Shown in pieces: positions 31,807-40,743 of a stretch of DNA of 64,000 nt. Under the pieces are notes generated by a model. It worked only from the letters and a program-made list of their open reading frames with translations. It was not told the origin of the DNA and ran no database searches. The DNA comes from an uncultured Parabacteroides sp. (GTDB taxonomy: Bacteria > Bacteroidota > Bacteroidia > Bacteroidales > Tannerellaceae): NCBI GenBank assembly GCA_910577325.1, contig CAJTMR010000002.1:62001-126000 (forward strand), given 5' to 3'. Position numbers and translations under genes: made by a program. Within the stretch, counting starts at the first letter, position 1; every line of letters starts with the position of its first letter.

Positions 31807-33861
31807 ATGGAAAAAACGCAATATCTATATGGGTTTCTTTTGTTGTTTGTGAGCTTGTTTGCCTGCCGGCAAGATTCCCGTGCCCGTTTCTGTTTGGAGG
31901 AGGCGGAACGCTTGATGGAGAGCCGTCCGGACAGTTCGCTTTCCCTGTTGGAATCCCTTTGCTCTCCCGAAAAACTCCCGTCGGAAGACTATGTTACCTG
32001 GTGCCTGTTGCTGACGCAGGCACGTGACAAGAATTATCTGGAACATACGTCCGACTCGGTGATCGAGGTGGCGGTACGCTATTTTGAGAAGCGGAACGAG
32101 CCGCATCGGATGGCGCAGGCCTATTATTGTCGGGGACGGGTATTGTCGGATTTGAATTTGAGCGAAGAGGCGTTGGAAGCCTATTTGAAAGCAAAAGAAC
32201 AAGCCGGTCAAACAGCAGATTATAATTTGCAAGCCCGTATCAACAACCACCTGGGCGGTTTGCATTGGAAGAATATGAATAACCGGGAAAGCTTGTCCTA
32301 TTATCAGGAGGCCCATCGGGTGTATGCTTTTCTGTCCGATACGGCAGGCATGGTCAACACCTTGTGTAATATCGGAAAGTGTTTGCAAGGAATGAACCGG
32401 CTTGACAGCGCATCTGTCTATTACGGAAAAGCCTTGGACTTGACAGAAGAAGGAAATCTCCAATCGCAAAAAGGGACGGTTCTGACCTCTTTGGGAAATA
32501 TCAGTATGGAGCAGGGTGATTATGTCACGGCTTTGGCACGTTATCAAGGTGCGTTACGAAGTACTAAGAAATCGAAATATCTGGATACACGGTATCATAA
32601 TTTGGGAAAGGCTTATCAACTGTTGGGGCAGGCTGATTCTGCTTTGTTCTATTTGGAGAAAATAGTGGGAAGTGAAAACTTGTTTACCCGATGTAATGCT
32701 CACCGTTTGTTATATCAATTGGCAAAAGAACGTGGAGCACATGATTCCGCTTTTGTGCACAATGAAACTTATTGGCAATTGAGGGATTCCATTGAGCACC
32801 TTTATCGTCCTCATGAATTGGAACAGGTGAAGGCCCTCTACAACAAGGAGCGGTTACAGAACCGGCATGACCGGCAGATGCGTGAGGCGGAGATCCGGCA
32901 GTTGGTCTGGGTGGTTTTGTTTTTGGCGAGTCTGGTTGTCGGGATGTTTATCTATTCCTATTTTAATAAGAAATTGGCTTTACAGAGAGCCCGTAATCAG
33001 GAAATCCTGAATTTGCTGGAGGAGAACAGGAGGCAATTGGCGGTTAAAAATCAAGAATTGGATACTCAAAACGCCAGATTGGAAGCGGTTCAACAATCTC
33101 TTTCCAAACTGTGGGAGGAAAAAGACTGTTTGGAAAAGAAACGGGAAGAACAAGTATCGAGGCTGGAAGAGGATAACCGCAAGCAGGAGGCTGCGCATGA
33201 ACGGAAATTGGAAGAACTTGAGTCCCGGATAAAGAGCGCAACGGATGAGAAAGAGTCCCTCTTACATGAAAAAGTCGCTTTGATCCATCAAAAGGATATG
33301 TTGCTTGACCAGCAAGATGTGCAATTGAAGGCGATGCTGAAAGCCGGGAAACAATATGAGGAACAGATTGAGAAATTGGTGTCCGAACGGCAAAAGACCT
33401 GGCAGGAGATGGATGCATTGCGTTTGGAAATAGACACACTGCGTTTGGAAAGTGAAGCACGATTGCAGCAAGAAATGAAAAGCCAGGAAGACTATCAGGC
33501 TCAATGCAAGATGTATGAAACTTGGCAAAAAGAGCTGGTTACTCAAAACCGTTGTTTGTCCCGAATGCATAAGCAATTGGTATTGGGCGTCTGGAAAGAA
33601 CCGGATTGGGAGTCCTTTATGGAAAATTTCAACCGGATATACCCCGGTTTTTATGATCATTTAGTTGCCAACTTTGATTTGACCCAACGAGAAATCCGGA
33701 TTGTCTGTTTGACTAAATTAGGAATAAAAACAGGAAAGGTGGCTTGTGTATTTGGTTTGGGAGAAGATATGATCCGACGGATAAAGTCAGATATTCGGAA
33801 ACGTTGTTTCCCGACCTCAACCGCTTATTCGCTGGATCAGATCATCAAAAGATGGTATTGA
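31807..33861 (+). CDS. Membrane-spanning TPR lipoprotein regulator, long form
   Basis: 684 aa. Lipoprotein-like signal (LLLFVSLFACRQ), tetratricopeptide repeats to about residue 330 (AYYCRGRVLSDLNLSEEALEAY, YHNLGKAYQLLGQADSAL), membrane helix near 365-388 (VWVVLFLASLVVGMFIYSYF), then a very long coiled coil of about 200 residues, longer than in the paralogue at 25763, and a C-terminal DNA-binding-like part (LTQREIRIVCLTKLGIKTGKVA, MIRRIKSDIRKRCF) resembling a sigma-4/LuxR-type HTH. It sits at the head of block B. I infer it reads an extracytoplasmic signal and controls the promoters at 33960 and 35691. No cognate kinase is needed in this design. Confidence 0.8.
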   Translation: MEKTQYLYGFLLLFVSLFACRQDSRARFCLEEAERLMESRPDSSLSLLESLCSPEKLPSEDYVTWCLLLTQARDKNYLEHTSDSVIEVAVRYFEKRNEPHRMAQAYYCRGRVLSDLNLSEEALEAYLKAKEQAGQTADYNLQARINNHLGGLHWKNMNNRESLSYYQEAHRVYAFLSDTAGMVNTLCNIGKCLQGMNRLDSASVYYGKALDLTEEGNLQSQKGTVLTSLGNISMEQGDYVTALARYQGALRSTKKSKYLDTRYHNLGKAYQLLGQADSALFYLEKIVGSENLFTRCNAHRLLYQLAKERGAHDSAFVHNETYWQLRDSIEHLYRPHELEQVKALYNKERLQNRHDRQMREAEIRQLVWVVLFLASLVVGMFIYSYFNKKLALQRARNQEILNLLEENRRQLAVKNQELDTQNARLEAVQQSLSKLWEEKDCLEKKREEQVSRLEEDNRKQEAAHERKLEELESRIKSATDEKESLLHEKVALIHQKDMLLDQQDVQLKAMLKAGKQYEEQIEKLVSERQKTWQEMDALRLEIDTLRLESEARLQQEMKSQEDYQAQCKMYETWQKELVTQNRCLSRMHKQLVLGVWKEPDWESFMENFNRIYPGFYDHLVANFDLTQREIRIVCLTKLGIKTGKVACVFGLGEDMIRRIKSDIRKRCFPTSTAYSLDQIIKRWY

Positions 33862-33865
33862 AATT

Positions 33866-33905
33866 CCTGTTTTTGAAAAGAAATGCAGGAATCAAATACC
33901 TTTTT
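33866..33905 (+). terminator. Hairpins after the second TPR regulator
   Basis: ATTCCTG and CAGGAAT flank a 17-nt loop, followed by AATCAAA/TTTTGATT around a T-run. They end the regulator transcript; the ATTCCTG element is the same sequence as the box in the two promoters further on. Confidence 0.5.
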
Positions 33906-33959
33906 TGATTTTAAAAAATTGATATTTAGTTTGTTAATCAGATAAATTAGATCAGATAC

Positions 33960-33996
33960 ATTCCTGCTTTTGTAGTAAGATCATGTCTTAATTTTG
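33960..33996 (+). promoter_or_regulatory. Promoter with conserved ATTCCTGC box (block B, beta-propeller gene)
   Basis: ATTCCTGCTTTTGTAGTA begins at 33960, includes a TTTG -33 element at 33969-33972, and is followed 16 nt later by the -7 box TAATTTTG at 33989-33996. The same 22-bp box and identical spacing occur at 35691. The ATG at 34025 follows at the usual distance. The shared box suggests a common activator. Confidence 0.7.
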
Positions 33997-34024
33997 TTGC
34001 ATAAATTAGAAAATAGAATATTAT

Positions 34025-35158
34025 ATGAAGAGTTTAGAAGAACTATTGATTGTAGTGTTTATTTGTTTGCTAACTATAAGTTGTACTTCTAAAAGCCTTA
34101 GAAGTGAAAGTGATGTGATAAGAATAAATCTTTTTCAAGATTATCAAGAGAGAGAGATTGATTTAAATGATATTGCGGACATACAATATATAAGTATGGA
34201 TGTGGATGAAAATTATTTATTCAAAGGTTCGCCTCGGTATCTTTCGGAAAATTTAGTTATATTTTATAATACGTCAGACGGTTCATTTCTTTTTTTTACA
34301 AAAGAGGGGAAACCGAAGTCTAAATTTAATCATAAAGGAGGAGGTCCGGGCGAATATCCTTCTTGCTCTCGGGTACTATATGAAGAAAAGAAAGATGATC
34401 TTTTTGTCTTAACGCCAGGAAAAATAATAATTTATTCATCATTAGGTGATTTAAAGCGGGAGTTGACACTTCCTGAAAATATGACTATATCGGATATTGT
34501 AAATTTTGATGACAAATCCCTGTTGTTGTATGATTCAAATGATTTTATTGTTTTTTCCAAAGAAGATGGTGCAGAGTTGAAAAGGTTCAAGTTGTCCTCA
34601 GGAGAGAAAGTGCGTTTGTATGCGATGCAAGAAAAGGGAGAATCTGTTTCCATAATAGCAAGCATAAAAAATCATATTGTAAGGTATGATGATGGTTTCT
34701 TGTTGACGGATTATAATACTGATACAGTCTTCTACTGTAATAGAGATTTTCCGATAACACCAATTTTGGTAAAAGATCCAAGTATTCACGAAATGGATCC
34801 AGTTGTTTATCTGAATAGTTTTGTAGAGTCGGGAGATTATTTGTTTTTCAGGAAGGTTACGGTTAAAGTAGAGAATAATAAATTACCTTCTATCTATCTG
34901 TTCAAGGATAAGCATAACGGTTTGATTTATGAGCAAAAAATAGTGATACAAGATTTTGAGGGAAAACAATTGTGTATAGCACCTGAAACAATCTCAAAAA
35001 CAGCACATGCTAAGCAAGGCTATATAGAGCTTGACTTTGAGGAGTTAAGAGATGCGTATGAAAATAATCTGCTTCATGGTCAATTAAAGGAGTTGGTGGA
35101 GAGTCTTGTCTCAAAAAGTGATGCAAATAATGTATATATGTTGATTACATTTAGATAG
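34025..35158 (+). CDS. 6-bladed beta-propeller lipoprotein (block B, first)
   Basis: 377 aa, AT-rich. Lipoprotein signal (VFICLLTISCTSKS), then the family hallmark KSKFNHKGGGPGEYPSCSR near residue 100 and repeating beta blades. It has the same overall layout as the proteins at 29189 and 41075. It is followed 32 nt later by peptide precursor 1, with which it shares a promoter at 33960. A role with the peptide, such as receptor, immunity or export partner, is inferred from this constant pairing. Confidence 0.83.
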   Translation: MKSLEELLIVVFICLLTISCTSKSLRSESDVIRINLFQDYQEREIDLNDIADIQYISMDVDENYLFKGSPRYLSENLVIFYNTSDGSFLFFTKEGKPKSKFNHKGGGPGEYPSCSRVLYEEKKDDLFVLTPGKIIIYSSLGDLKRELTLPENMTISDIVNFDDKSLLLYDSNDFIVFSKEDGAELKRFKLSSGEKVRLYAMQEKGESVSIIASIKNHIVRYDDGFLLTDYNTDTVFYCNRDFPITPILVKDPSIHEMDPVVYLNSFVESGDYLFFRKVTVKVENNKLPSIYLFKDKHNGLIYEQKIVIQDFEGKQLCIAPETISKTAHAKQGYIELDFEELRDAYENNLLHGQLKELVESLVSKSDANNVYMLITFR

Positions 35159-35190
35159 TTATATTATGTTGAATTAAAAATTATTTTAAA

Positions 35191-35376
35191 ATGAAACGAT
35201 TAGAAAAGTTAAGTTTGAAAGAGTACCCTGTATTGTCAAACTCGGAAATGAAACTTGTATTAGGTGGAAACTATACTTGTTGGTGTAATAATATTAATAT
35301 TGGATCTGGTGCTAGTCATGAAGATTGTGCTGCAAAATGTTCTGATTGGTGTGATTCTAATCCAGCCCATTGTTGA
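35191..35376 (+). CDS. Cys-rich secreted peptide precursor 1 (GG leader)
   Basis: 61-aa precursor. Leader residues 1-26 (MKRLEKLSLKEYPVLSNSEM then KLVLGG) have the double-glycine form that C39 peptidases cut, like the Bacteroidales GG natural-product precursor family (TIGR04149-like, from memory). The predicted mature peptide, residues 27-61, has six Cys at 30, 32, 46, 50, 54 and 61, several Ser, Thr and Asn, and two Trp. An even number of Cys and a VKOR-thioredoxin protein in the same locus suggest three disulfides. It lies between a beta-propeller and a DUF3244-like gene and is followed by a terminator. Biological activity unknown. Confidence 0.85.
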   Translation: MKRLEKLSLKEYPVLSNSEMKLVLGGNYTCWCNNINIGSGASHEDCAAKCSDWCDSNPAHC

Positions 35377-35458
35377 AACTCTGATTGACTAACAATAAGA
35401 ATAGTGTAAAATTGAGATCGACACTCTAAAAAAGTTACAGATTGTAATTGATAAATGT

Positions 35459-35512
35459 AAAAGAATCGTATTAATTTTTCTTTTGAGAAATTATACGGTT
35501 CTTTTTTGATAA
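35459..35512 (+). terminator. Terminator after precursor 1
   Basis: AAGAATCGTATTAATTT pairs with AAATTATACGGTTCTT with small mismatches around TTCTTTTGAG, followed by TTTTTT. The peptide would be the last product of this transcript. Confidence 0.7.
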
Positions 35513-35690
35513 AAGGTGTTTGGTTTTCGATTTTAAGTTACGGTTTAATTTTTTGAATCAAATCGTAAAATTGTATTTGTATTCCTGCTTTTGAGAAGAT
35601 AAGTAAGGTTTGAATGCCTTTTCATATCGAAAAATATTGCTTAAATTAGTGATTTATAGTTTGTTATATTGCAAAATAAAAATTGGATGT

Positions 35691-35727
35691 ATTCCTGCTT
35701 TTGTAGTAGGATAGCACCTTAGCTTTG
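35691..35727 (+). promoter_or_regulatory. Promoter with conserved ATTCCTGC box (DUF3244-like gene)
   Basis: ATTCCTGCTTTTGTAGTA begins at 35691; TTTG at 35700-35703 and TAGCTTTG at 35720-35727 are separated by 16 nt, exactly as at 33960. The start codon at 35755 is 27 nt after the -7 box. Confidence 0.72.
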
Positions 35728-35754
35728 CAATATAAATCAAAAGTAAAGTGTGTT

Positions 35755-36126
35755 ATGAGAAAAAATTATTTCTTTTTATTAGTTATTGTATGTGGATTGG
35801 TATTTGTCTCTCCTACTGTATTGTTTGCGAAAGTAATGGATACACGTGATATTGAATTACGGACAGAAAGTGATACAGATAACGAATTACGAAGTTTGTT
35901 ACCTGTGCGTGCATGGATAGATAATCGTATAGTCTATGTGTCTTTTTTTGAATTACCAGCAGAAGCAACGGTCTCTGTATTAGATACAAACGGAAGACTT
36001 ATTGATGAATGTTATATTCAATCGCCTGAAGTGATTTCAATCCCAGTAAAAGAGAGAGAAGGAATATTTGAGATAGTGATAAAATGTGGATCGAATATTT
36101 ATATTGGATCATTTGAGTTGAAGTAA
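35755..36126 (+). CDS. DUF3244-like secreted protein (block B)
   Basis: 123 aa from ATG 35755 (MRKNYFFLLVIVCGLVFVSP). Signal peptide cleaved near LFAK, then a small beta-sandwich: LPVRAWIDNRIVYVSFFELPAEATVSVLD and GIFEIVIKCGSNIYIGSFEL, the same plan as the protein at 27645. The in-frame ATG at 35725 lies within the promoter and is rejected. First gene of the second block B transcript, 4 nt before the large fusion. Confidence 0.72.
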   Translation: MRKNYFFLLVIVCGLVFVSPTVLFAKVMDTRDIELRTESDTDNELRSLLPVRAWIDNRIVYVSFFELPAEATVSVLDTNGRLIDECYIQSPEVISIPVKEREGIFEIVIKCGSNIYIGSFELK

Positions 36127-36130
36127 TTTT

Positions 36131-38875
36131 ATGCCTGATTTATCTGTTATAATGCCAGTCTATAATGGGGAAATTTATCTTTGCCAAGCGATAGACAGTA
36201 TCTTGAAACAAACTTTTCGGGATTTTGAATTTATAATCATTGACGATGCCTCAACTGATGGATCGTCAATGATTATAAATACGTATAAAGATCCTCGGAT
36301 CAAGTTTATTCGAAATACAGATAATCGGGGAAACTATCCTTCCCGTAATATAGGATTGGAAATTGCTGTCGGTAAATATATTTGTGTAATGGATGCTGAT
36401 GATGTTGCGTATCCTAATCGCTTTGATGTGCAATTTCATTATATGGAAAGTCATCCTGATGTTTATGCTATAGGTACTCAGTATGATTTTTCATTGTCGG
36501 GAAAAGACATGAAAAAGGAATTACCTTTGTCTTATGAAGATCTTCAGATAGCATTGCTTACCGATAATTATATTTTACACCCGTCTTTGATGATTTGTAC
36601 TGAAGTATTGAGAAAAATGGGTGGATATGATGAAAAATATGTTTATTCTTCTGATTATGATTTATTGTCCCGATTGGCATTATTCGGTAGTATAGAAAAT
36701 CTTCCAGATATATTGATGATGCATCGTTTGCATGATTCCCAGATATCCCGATTATATTTAAAAGAACAAAAAGGCCATGCGGATGAGATACGTAAAAAGT
36801 ATCAGATAGGATTTATAGATCGTTATAAGTCAACAGAGCAGTTGATACCAGATGAATGGGTTGTTATGTATCCTTTAATGGGACGAATTGCAGCTTTGTA
36901 TACGTATGCTCGTTATATGAAGGATTCCCGATATGAACAGATGGCGGTCCAGCTGTTAGAACAAATGCTTGATAAATCGATAGTTATTCTATCTATGGGA
37001 TTGGAACAGACTTTATGTGGTATAGGGTGTGGTTTGATTTATTTACTGCGTAATGGTTTTGTTGAAGGAGATGAAGATGTCGTATTGGAAGACTTTGACC
37101 AGCGGTTGTCTACTATTTGTTTAAAGTGCTCGGAGGGGGAATGTAAAGCTTTGTCTGGTTGGATTCATTATTTGGCACTTCGTATAGAGGTAGGAAAGAA
37201 AAATGGCAAGGCATTTCGGAATAAACAGAGTCTGATTAATTTTATGGATCGTTTGGGATGCGGACCAATAAAAGATAAATACCTATTAAATGATATAGAG
37301 AAAATAGATATTTTAGGAATATTCCCAGAACGAACCGGATTTTTATTAGGTAAAAAGGTTTCCGTTTGTAGTGTATTGAACAGTTTTGATAAATTAGAAC
37401 AAGACAAAGTTACTTTTGTAATTCCGGTTCGTATTGATTCTTTGGAACGACAGCGGAATTTAGATGTTTTATTAGAACAATTGTCTCAACGGAAACAAAC
37501 AGAAGTATTGCTATTGGAAGCTGATAGTATTCCTGTTTATAAGTTAAAAAAGGATTATCCGAATGTGAACTATCGCTTTGTAAAGGATGAAGAAGCTGTT
37601 TTTTATCGGACTAAATATTTGAATATTTTACTTCAAGAGGCAAAAACATCTATTGTCGGTATATGGGATGCGGATGTGATTTTGCCAAATGAACAAATAG
37701 ATAAGGCAATAGATGATATTTATAATGGAAAAGCGGTAATGAGTTTCCCTTATGATGGAAAATTTGTTTTTTGTTCAGCCATTGATAGTTTTTTATTTCG
37801 ATATAAACAAGATATAAACCATTTAAAAGAACGAGAATCTGAGTCTGTTTTCTTTTCTTATTCAGTAGGCGGTGCGTTTTTGGTTAATAAGGAAGTCTAT
37901 TTGAGAGCTGGAGGTGAGAATGAGCATTTTTATGGATGGGGTATGGAAGATATGGAGCGTGTTAAACGGATGGAGATATTAGGACTTCCGGTTATGAGAA
38001 CAAAAGGGGCTTTATATCATTTGTATCATATTCGGAATGAAAATTCTCGTTTCTACAATCATCTATTGGAAAATAGGAGTCGTGAGGAATATCTGACAGT
38101 TTGCAGTTTGACTAAAGGCAGGTTGGAAAAATATATACAGACTTGGAAAGTTGGTTATAAAGATTATGAAAATAGAATATGTATTTCATTAAGATCAAGA
38201 GATATGAAGATTCCATCTGATATGTGTATAAGATCACCATTTTTTGGCAACTATTTTTGTTTGATGGAAAAATATAATATGGCATTTGTCGCTATTGCTA
38301 AAAATGCCATGACTCATTTAAAATGTCTTGCTATTCAGTCACAGTATGATATTTATCCGGATGAGGAAGATGTACATAATTTAATCGGGTATAATGAAGC
38401 GAGTCCTTACTTATGTCTGGTTCAAGAAATGGAGAAAAGAGAAATAGAATCAGGAAGAATGATAAAGTTTGCTGTTTGGAGGGATCCTGTAGAACGTTTG
38501 GTCTCTTGTTACAAATATTTCTGTTTGGAAAGAGAAAATCGTTATTATTTTAGGTGTCTTGATTTGTATGGAGATAATTCTTTTGATCGTTTTATGGAAT
38601 TTGTTCGATTTGAGTTAGGGAAAAAGAATCCATTGTATCAAGATGAACATATAAGGAGACAATCTGATTATTATTTACCTGAAAATGTTGATTTTATTGT
38701 TCATATAGATAATTTAAACTATTTTTTGGAAGGATATAATATTTCTTTGAATAGGCAGAGTATGAATAAGACATATTGTGATTTTATGTTAAAAAATAGT
38801 GTGGTTTTGGATGAGATAAAAGATCTTTATTCCTCTGATTATGATTTGATGTATAATCCTAAATTTGTTAGATAA
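36131..38875 (+). CDS. Four-part fusion: GT2, LanC-like, GT7-like glycosyltransferase, sulfotransferase
   Basis: 914 aa, AT-rich, no signal peptide. Residues 1-225: GT2 fold (SVIMPVYNGEIYLCQAIDSI, DADD near 89). About 236-420: LanC-like segment (MGLEQTLCGIGCGLIYLLRNGF) matching the free LanC-like proteins. About 425-690: second glycosyltransferase (VTFVIPVRIDSLERQRN, IWDADVILP, FYGWGMEDMERV near 600, as in GT7-type galactosyl/chondroitin-synthase domains). About 715-914: sulfotransferase with PAPS loop FVAIAKNAMTHLK and 3'-phosphate motif WRDPVERLVSCYKYF. The simplest reading is a cytosolic enzyme that binds the precursor through the LanC-like part and adds a sulfated sugar chain. This order of domains is not one I know. 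Confidence 0.75.
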   Translation: MPDLSVIMPVYNGEIYLCQAIDSILKQTFRDFEFIIIDDASTDGSSMIINTYKDPRIKFIRNTDNRGNYPSRNIGLEIAVGKYICVMDADDVAYPNRFDVQFHYMESHPDVYAIGTQYDFSLSGKDMKKELPLSYEDLQIALLTDNYILHPSLMICTEVLRKMGGYDEKYVYSSDYDLLSRLALFGSIENLPDILMMHRLHDSQISRLYLKEQKGHADEIRKKYQIGFIDRYKSTEQLIPDEWVVMYPLMGRIAALYTYARYMKDSRYEQMAVQLLEQMLDKSIVILSMGLEQTLCGIGCGLIYLLRNGFVEGDEDVVLEDFDQRLSTICLKCSEGECKALSGWIHYLALRIEVGKKNGKAFRNKQSLINFMDRLGCGPIKDKYLLNDIEKIDILGIFPERTGFLLGKKVSVCSVLNSFDKLEQDKVTFVIPVRIDSLERQRNLDVLLEQLSQRKQTEVLLLEADSIPVYKLKKDYPNVNYRFVKDEEAVFYRTKYLNILLQEAKTSIVGIWDADVILPNEQIDKAIDDIYNGKAVMSFPYDGKFVFCSAIDSFLFRYKQDINHLKERESESVFFSYSVGGAFLVNKEVYLRAGGENEHFYGWGMEDMERVKRMEILGLPVMRTKGALYHLYHIRNENSRFYNHLLENRSREEYLTVCSLTKGRLEKYIQTWKVGYKDYENRICISLRSRDMKIPSDMCIRSPFFGNYFCLMEKYNMAFVAIAKNAMTHLKCLAIQSQYDIYPDEEDVHNLIGYNEASPYLCLVQEMEKREIESGRMIKFAVWRDPVERLVSCYKYFCLERENRYYFRCLDLYGDNSFDRFMEFVRFELGKKNPLYQDEHIRRQSDYYLPENVDFIVHIDNLNYFLEGYNISLNRQSMNKTYCDFMLKNSVVLDEIKDLYSSDYDLMYNPKFVR

Positions 38876-38878
38876 CTT

Positions 38879-39523
38879 ATGGAAGAGTTTAATTTAGAAC
38901 AAAAAATAGTTCATCGTTTGATATTGCAAAGTCCCTTTATTTCAGATATAGGTCTTTTATATGGAAAGATGGGGATTGCTTTGCTTTTCTATGAATATGC
39001 ACGTTATACATCCTGTGATATTTATAATGATATGGGAGAAGAATTATTGGATGATGTGTTAAATCAAATTCATAAAGGGATGTCAATTCGTTTTGATATT
39101 GGTTTGAGTGGTATAGGGTGGGGCATAAAATATCTGTTGCAGAATCGCTTCATAGAAGGTGATGAAAATGAAATTTGTGAGGAAATAGATCATGAAATTA
39201 TGCGTACTGATTTATTACGAATAGACGACTTTTCGTTGGAAAGTGGATTAGAAGGATTATTTTATTATATATCGGCAAGATTGAATGGAAAAAGTTTTCA
39301 AAAAGATAATTCTCCGTTTGATACGGACTACTTAAAAGATTTGTCTTGTATAAATCCATTTTTTAAAATAGAGGATGTTTCAGGATTTTGTCTTCGATAT
39401 CCTATTTCGACAAAAAGTATATTGAATGAGATTGTCATGAATGAATCTTCTTATATGAGAGAACCTTTAGGTTTAAGAGGTGGAGTCGCTGGTTATTTAT
39501 TGTGCAAAATTTTACGAGTATGA
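38879..39523 (+). CDS. LanC-like protein, shortened (block B)
   Basis: 214 aa, same length as the block A protein at 28415 and clearly homologous: FNLEQKIVHRLILQSPFISDIGLLYGKMGIALLF, DIGLSGIGWGIKYLLQNRF, LESGLEGLFYYISAR, LGLRGGVAGYL. It keeps the G-x-G hairpins of lanthionine cyclases but lacks zinc-ligand motifs and the second half of the barrel. It sits 3 nt after the fusion gene and overlaps the start of the GT4 gene by 4 nt, so its product is made together with the modification enzymes. Role inferred as peptide recognition or scaffold. Confidence 0.75.
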   Translation: MEEFNLEQKIVHRLILQSPFISDIGLLYGKMGIALLFYEYARYTSCDIYNDMGEELLDDVLNQIHKGMSIRFDIGLSGIGWGIKYLLQNRFIEGDENEICEEIDHEIMRTDLLRIDDFSLESGLEGLFYYISARLNGKSFQKDNSPFDTDYLKDLSCINPFFKIEDVSGFCLRYPISTKSILNEIVMNESSYMREPLGLRGGVAGYLLCKILRV

Positions 39524-40731
39524 AAAATTTATTTATAATAAATGAAGTAATGAGCTCTTCAATAAATGGTATAGGTACCTATATCAAGCAACTGATTGCT
39601 TGTATGTCTGAAATGGAAGTTCAGATTACAATATTGATGTTTAATTCAGGGGAAGAATCTTTTTGTATTAAAGAAAAAGATGGTATAAAGTATTTCAATT
39701 TTCCTGCTTTTCCGGAGATGGAAGTTCAAAAGTATTCTTCTGTAATTAATAAGATACTTCGTTTATATATATTAGATTCGTATGATAATTTATTTTTAAT
39801 GAATTATAGCCCTGGAGCTATATTTATGAAAATGATTAGGAGATATTTCCCATTATCTAAACAGGTTTATGTTATTCATGATATGGTATGGACAATGAGT
39901 CTGTTTGGAAATGTAGATGAATATATTCGAATATTGAAGTTAAGAAATGATAAGGCTAATATTGAAGAATATTCTTACTTGATTAAAGCTTTTGATGAAG
40001 AAGTTGAAATGTGTAAATATGCGGATAAAGTAATTTGTTTATCTGAAGATACGTATAAACTTTTAGAAAAATATTATCCTATAGATAAAAGCAAGTTGGT
40101 ATTGATTCATAATTTTATATTTCATCGAGAATCACTTTGGTCTGAAATAGATAAAAGTAAGTTTCGTGAGAAGATGTTTATCAAACAGAAGGAAAAAATA
40201 TTACTTTATGTAGGGCGTGTAATAGAACAAAAAGGTATTATAGTATATATCGAAGCATTTAAAGAAATATTAAAAAAATATCCGGCATGTATGTTAGTTA
40301 TAATTGGTACTATTCCTAATAGGAGATATGTTATGAAAAAATGTTATCCGTTTATAACGAAAATACATTTTACTGGTCCTATTTCACGTGAGGAATTAGC
40401 AAAATGGTATCAAGTAGCAGATATCGGTATTTTGCCTTCTTATACGGAGCAGTGCAGTTATGTCGGGTTAGAAATGATGACTTACAAACTACCGATTGTA
40501 GCTTCTGATGGATTTGGTATTCGATGTATGTTTAATCATAAAAATGCAGAAATAGCAGCAATAGGAAAGCGAGATTCGATAGATCAATTTAGAAAAGGAT
40601 TAATTGATTCGACCTTAAAACTGTTAAATAAAGAATTTAAAAATGATGAATCCATTGAATATGTGGAATGTGACAAGTATTCTCCAGAAAAGAATAAGAG
40701 GTTGTACCAAAGTTGCTTCCATATATTATAA
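39520..40731 (+). CDS. GT4 glycosyltransferase
   Basis: 403 aa from ATG 39520; an earlier in-frame ATG at 39502 lies inside the LanC-like gene. N-terminal donor-independent domain starts MKNLFIINEVMSSSINGIGTYIKQ; the C-terminal GT-B half has ILLYVGRVIEQKGIIVYIEAFK, FTGPISREELAKWYQVADIGILPS and the E-x7-E motif EQCSYVGLE. It resembles glycosyltransferases which I recall being linked to GG-leader peptide loci in Bacteroidetes (TIGR04157). It is followed, after a hairpin, by precursor 2. Likely cytosolic and probably acts on the peptide; substrate unproven. Confidence 0.85.
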   Translation: MKNLFIINEVMSSSINGIGTYIKQLIACMSEMEVQITILMFNSGEESFCIKEKDGIKYFNFPAFPEMEVQKYSSVINKILRLYILDSYDNLFLMNYSPGAIFMKMIRRYFPLSKQVYVIHDMVWTMSLFGNVDEYIRILKLRNDKANIEEYSYLIKAFDEEVEMCKYADKVICLSEDTYKLLEKYYPIDKSKLVLIHNFIFHRESLWSEIDKSKFREKMFIKQKEKILLYVGRVIEQKGIIVYIEAFKEILKKYPACMLVIIGTIPNRRYVMKKCYPFITKIHFTGPISREELAKWYQVADIGILPSYTEQCSYVGLEMMTYKLPIVASDGFGIRCMFNHKNAEIAAIGKRDSIDQFRKGLIDSTLKLLNKEFKNDESIEYVECDKYSPEKNKRLYQSCFHIL

Positions 40732-40743
40732 TGTCAATATATT

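Larger units (their letters stand above)
35377..35754. other. AT-rich gap with terminator and two ATTCCTGC boxes
   Basis: 378 bp without a gene. It holds the terminator of precursor 1, one orphan copy of the box (ATTCCTGCTTTTG at 35581, with no good -7 element 16 nt beyond) and the full promoter at 35691-35727. Confidence 0.6.
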
